From contig CAKUAI010000016.1 of NCBI GenBank assembly GCA_934636245.1, positions 1 through 64,000 on the forward strand: a DNA stretch of 64,000 nt. Reading direction: 5' to 3'. A program made the position numbers and the translations under genes. The first letter of the stretch is position 1, and each line of letters begins with the position of its first letter. The notes beneath the pieces are model-generated. The model was not told the origin of the DNA. It saw only the letters and a list, made by a program, of their open reading frames with translations, and searched no databases. This DNA is from an uncultured Coriobacteriales bacterium. Lineage in GTDB: Bacteria > Actinomycetota > Coriobacteriia > Coriobacteriales > UMGS124. This document shows, in pieces, positions 61,331-64,000 of this stretch.

Positions 61331-62520
61331 ATGCCTACGGATGATACCCTGCCCGACAAGATTTCGGAATACCTCGCGGAGGCCTTTCACGGTCTGCTTT
61401 CCGCCGAGGGGCCCAAGACGCTGGGGTCCTTCGAGGACGAGGCCCTCGCGCTGGCGGCCCGCGCCTACGGCATGGCGCTCGACCGGCGCGACCTGGAGCT
61501 GCGCGCCGCCCTACCCGAGGGCGCCCGGGCCCACGACCGCCGGCTCCGCGCGCTCGCCACGGGGCTGGGCGACGTGGAGTTCCGCGCCACGCGCTGCCTC
61601 GACCGGCTGGGCCTGCCCGCGCCCTGGGTCTGGTGGGCGGCGCGTCGGGCGAGCGCGCCTGCAACTTCGCGGTGCTCATGTTCGCTGAGCGGCCGGCCGA
61701 CTTCATCCCCGGTGCCTACGTCAACGTCATTCGCGAGGTGGAGGGCACCGACCGCATGACGAGCGAGGTCTTCGACGGGCCGGTGTGGGTGCAGGCGATC
61801 CGCGTGCCCGAATACCTTGAGGAGGCGGCCATGCGCACGCTGGTGTTGCGCTCGCCGGAGCGCACGGGGCACCGTACCGTGTACAGCTGGCCGCGCGCGA
61901 TGTTCGCCGAGCTGGCCACAAACGCCATCCTGCATAAGGACTAATCCAGGCCCGACTACGTGGAGATATACGTGTACGCCGACCGCATGACCTTCGTGAA
62001 CCACAACCGGCCGCTGCCTCCCGTGACCATCGGGGACCTCAACGAGCAGGAGAGCTTCGACGGGCGCGGCTACGTGAACCCCGAGCTCAAGGACATGTTC
62101 TTTGCGCTCGGCCTCATAGAGTCGTTCGGCTCCGGGGTGCGCCGCGCCAAGCACGCCATGCGCGATAACGGATCGCTCGCGCTGGTCTACGAGCCGGCAA
62201 ACGATGCCGACGACTACACGATGGTGACCGCGCCGGTGCAGCCGGAGTTCCTGGAGGATGGCGGCGCCGAGGCGCCGGGTGACAAACGCCCGGCGGCAGG
62301 CGCGCCGTCGAATGGGGCCGAGCTCAACTCCGTCGAGCAGGTTGCGCTTGCCGTCGCGATCCGCGACGGCAAGGTGACATCGCGCGGTCTCGAGGAGGAG
62401 GCCCGCATCTCTCGTCCCACGGCAACCAAGGCCCTTAGGGGGCTTGCCGGCAGGGGCCTGCTCGAGTGGCACGGAACGAGCGCGACCGACGGCTTCCAGT
62501 ACTATTCTCTGCCCCAGTGA
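61331..62520 (+). pseudogene. Decayed AlbA_2/GHKL-type ATP-binding regulator
   Basis: The first frame (61331 to about 61630) has a helical N-terminus ending DRLGLPAP. Homology then continues in another frame (LVGGASGERACNFAVLMFAE, FAELATNAILHKD), so there is a frameshift near 61630. A TAA at 61942 replaces the Tyr codon expected in HKDYSRPDYVEIYVY. The rest runs to 62520 with LGLIESFGSGVRRAKHAM and a C-terminal winged helix. The family is the same as the intact gene at 59568 but the two are not close in sequence, and the AlbA_2 start is not recognisable. The 61960 frame could still give a 186-residue fragment. Confidence 0.8.
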
Positions 62521-62766
62521 ATGCTTCGAGTCGCCTGCTCTAAAAGCTCTAAAAGGTCTAAAAGCTCTAAAGCCGTCGCTTTAGACCTTTTAGAGCAATG
62601 GTTGGGCGTGGTGAGACGATATGACGCGGACTTGATCGCGTGGGAGTCTCCGGTCGACGGCGCTGAAAATGATGTCGAACGCGCGCTTCGCAAAGCGTTG
62701 CCCAAGCCGCCCGACACAAAGCCTCTCATCGGCGGCCTCGGCCACCTCCTCGTCGGGCGCAAGTGA
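62521..62766 (+). CDS. Small ORF of doubtful status
   Basis: An 81-codon frame begins directly after the preceding stop (TGAATG). Its first third is a Ser/Lys/Arg repeat produced by the hairpin repeat in the DNA; the rest (LEQWLGVVRRYDADLIAWES) has no recognised family. No ribosome binding site is clear. It may be an artefact of the repeat. Confidence 0.2.
   Translation: MLRVACSKSSKRSKSSKAVALDLLEQWLGVVRRYDADLIAWESPVDGAENDVERALRKALPKPPDTKPLIGGLGHLLVGRK
62546..62596. repeat. Perfect 17-bp inverted repeat (hairpin) with tandem CTCTAAAAG units
   Basis: GCTCTAAAAGGTCTAAA (62546-62562) is exactly complementary to TTTAGACCTTTTAGAGC (62580-62596). The left side is part of a short tandem run (GCTCTAAAAG, GTCTAAAAG, CTCTAAAG). 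Confidence 0.85.
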
Positions 62767-63269
62767 ACCCATCCCCGGATAGCCTCCGTGGGCTTCAGAC
62801 TAATGAGCTTGGCGGTATGCTCGCCCCTGTCCCGGATAATGCGCATCCCGTTGGGCAAAGGCGTAGCGTCGGTACGAGTGCCAGCAGCAACGGTGGCGGT
62901 GTCGCAGTCGACCGCAGGCACTACATCGGCCCCGCCGGCCGCGCCATTGAAAATCCGTTCGCTCCTCCCGCCCACAGGCGATGCGCAGGCCCATCGCATC
63001 TCGAAAACAGATGACTGTTTCCCTCGTAAACGAAGTGTCGTCTTCCTCGGGAATCGAGCACAATATCCCTCGAAAACAAAGTATGACTACTTGAAACAGG
63101 GAGTTTCGGGCTTCGTCTTTGAATTGCTGCATGTTCCCTTGTTCTGACCGGCGAATCGCGGCATCAACGATTAGTTCGGAAGCGGCGAGGCCCGCAGGAT
63201 TGCAACGGGCGCGAGCTATTCGGTGGCTCAGAGGGGCGGACGAGTGCTTTCATGGGGAACTTTGCATGC
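62767..63269. other. Intergenic region with possible gene remnant
   Basis: No functional gene is supported in about 500 bases. On the minus strand 62790-62930 encodes protein-like sequence (TPLPNGMRIIRDRGEHTAKL) without a full frame, probably a remnant. Confidence 0.35.
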
Positions 63270-63308
63270 AAGGGTGCACGGCGGTGGTGTCGTCTGCCGT
63301 GCACCCTT
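63270..63308 (-). terminator. Terminator-like hairpin after the toxin gene
   Basis: AAGGGTGCACGGC and GCCGTGCACCCTT form a perfect 13-bp stem about 28 bases beyond the MazF stop codon. The T run is weak. Confidence 0.55.
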
Positions 63309-63335
63309 ACGGCGATTCTTCGCCCTGGTTTTGTC

Positions 63336-63719
63336 CTATTGGTTGGCAGCCCCGTTCTCTGGCTTGGAAGTCAGAGTGTCTTGCTTCTTTGCCATTATCA
63401 TCCCGGATACGGCAGCCCTGTCCGCTTCAGACAGCTTGCCTATGCGCCCCGCGGTGCCGATGTAGCCCTGGGGGATCACGGCGACGCGGTCGACCCTGGC
63501 CAGCGAGGGGTTCTTCAGACCGGCGGCCTGCCAGTCGTGCAGCTGACAGTCGTGAGGCAGGCTCAGCTTGTTCGTCGAGCTTGTGACCATCATTACCAAT
63601 GAGCCGTCCTCGCGCTTTCCGACAATGATGACGGGCCTGTACTTGTAGCCCTTCTTGCCGTCGTAGTCGAACCTGGCATGCCAGATCTCCCACATCTGGG
63701 GGTCGGTGTCACTCGTCAT
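63336..63719 (-). CDS. mazF: MazF/PemK-family toxin (mRNA endoribonuclease)
   Basis: The 127-residue protein has MWEIWHARFDYDGKKGYKYR then PVIIVGKR (the PemK beta-barrel start), a VTSS motif (about 47-50), and RVDRVAVIP. These toxins cleave mRNA. The start at 63719 lies 11 bases inside the antitoxin gene end, giving translational coupling. The C-terminal ~20 residues are charged and variable. Confidence 0.87.
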   Translation of the reverse strand: MTSDTDPQMWEIWHARFDYDGKKGYKYRPVIIVGKREDGSLVMMVTSSTNKLSLPHDCQLHDWQAAGLKNPSLARVDRVAVIPQGYIGTAGRIGKLSEADRAAVSGMIMAKKQDTLTSKPENGAANQ

Positions 63720-63984
63720 AGTCGTCCCAGTCGGCGGGCAGCACGGCAATGCCGTCGGAGTTGAGCGGTGCCTTGTAGGCGAATGCCGCGATGTCCTCGT
63801 AGGTTGGCTCCTCAGGTCGCATGTCAAACGGCAGGCCGCCGACCTGCACCGACTTTACAAGGAAGACGTTTATGGCATCCGACAAGCTCAGTCCCCACTG
63901 GGAGTAAATCTCGGTCGCGCGGTCCTTTATGGCCGAGCTGGTGCGGAACTTCCCTTCGGCGTTTCTGACCATTGTTGCTGGCAT
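63709..63984 (-). CDS. RelB/DinJ-family antitoxin
   Basis: The 91-residue protein has the ribbon-helix-helix N-terminal segment with DRATEIYSQWGLSLSDAINV then FLVKSVQVGGLPFDM, typical of DinJ/RelB antitoxins, and an acidic C-terminus. GAAAGGGG lies before ATG 63984. It overlaps the MazF-type toxin gene. Usual partners are YafQ/RelE toxins, so the pairing with a MazF fold is a mixed type. Confidence 0.87.
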   Translation of the reverse strand: MPATMVRNAEGKFRTSSAIKDRATEIYSQWGLSLSDAINVFLVKSVQVGGLPFDMRPEEPTYEDIAAFAYKAPLNSDGIAVLPADWDDYDE

Positions 63985-64000
63985 AGTAGTCCCCTTTCTG

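Noticed and set aside
62502..62999. Minus-strand frame of 165 codons
   Set aside because: The middle looks protein-like but the ends run into the hairpin repeat and random sequence; treated as a possible remnant only.
1..64000. tRNA genes
   Set aside because: No segment with a convincing cloverleaf and TTCRA arm was noticed by eye; a dedicated search was not possible.

Overview
The window looks like chromosomal DNA of a high-GC, strictly anaerobic Actinomycetota, most likely of class Coriobacteriia. The grounds are three Tat-exported FAD reductases and one old-yellow-enzyme-type reductase, each lying beside a regulator made of about twelve membrane segments plus a C-terminal LuxR helix-turn-helix. 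That pairing is characteristic of gut Coriobacteriia. Family and genus cannot be settled from the sequence alone.

Layout. (1) 1-400 is the end of an rRNA operon: a 5S gene and two terminators. (2) 575-20056 is a respiratory reductase region: a formylglycine-enzyme-like secreted protein, an OYE/4Fe-4S reductase, three Tat flavoproteins (8732, 13820, 18380) and four membrane LuxR regulators (4830, 8161, 14074, 16513), with a NUDIX hydrolase and a candidate structured small RNA (11630-11855) in between. (3) 15660-16280 and 20650-22560 are paralogous repeat-rich regions. One contains an AAA/DUF4143 ATPase; the other has the same flanking repeats but no gene. (4) 22729-28814 is housekeeping: YccF, a uracil permease divergent from upp, DUF1538, TVP38/TMEM64 and a small membrane protein.

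(5) 29112-45498 is a capsule or exopolysaccharide operon opened by a LoaP-type antiterminator. It holds a priming sugar transferase, a WecG/TagA transferase, CapE/CapF/CapG for UDP-L-FucNAc, an acetyltransferase, several glycosyltransferases, a Wzy-like polymerase, a Wzx-like flippase, a UDP-glucuronate 4-epimerase, UDP-glucose dehydrogenase and a GT2 gene switched out of frame at a run of ten G. GC content falls sharply in the glycosyltransferase/Wzx/Wzy block, as is usual for exchanged serotype genes. (6) 47723-53440 holds a DUF4012 protein and an rfbB gene broken into two partial copies by a duplication and an inserted segment.

(7) 45749-47234 and 50105-63984 are accessory and conflict-related. 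They contain a Panacea-domain gene overlapping a coiled-coil membrane protein gene, a two-gene unit in which a tiny membrane protein and an LPO_1073-like protein share a glutamine-rich motif, an AbiU2-like HEPN protein, an IetA/IetS-like ATPase-protease pair with a wrecked protease, an orphan AbiEii-like nucleotidyltransferase, a Schlafen/AlbA_2-like gene bracketed by 152-bp direct repeats, a decayed relative of it, and a DinJ/RelB-MazF pair. Pseudogenes and remnants are frequent, so this end has been repeatedly invaded and eroded.

Strongest leads for something undescribed: the 50661-51957 two-gene unit with the shared motif; the 33-bp-periodic palindromes (TGTCNNCTATAGNNGACA) marking the ATPase cassette and its gene-less twin; the phase-variable glycosyltransferase; the Panacea/membrane-protein pair; and the two-unit structured RNA with anti-Shine-Dalgarno-like segments.
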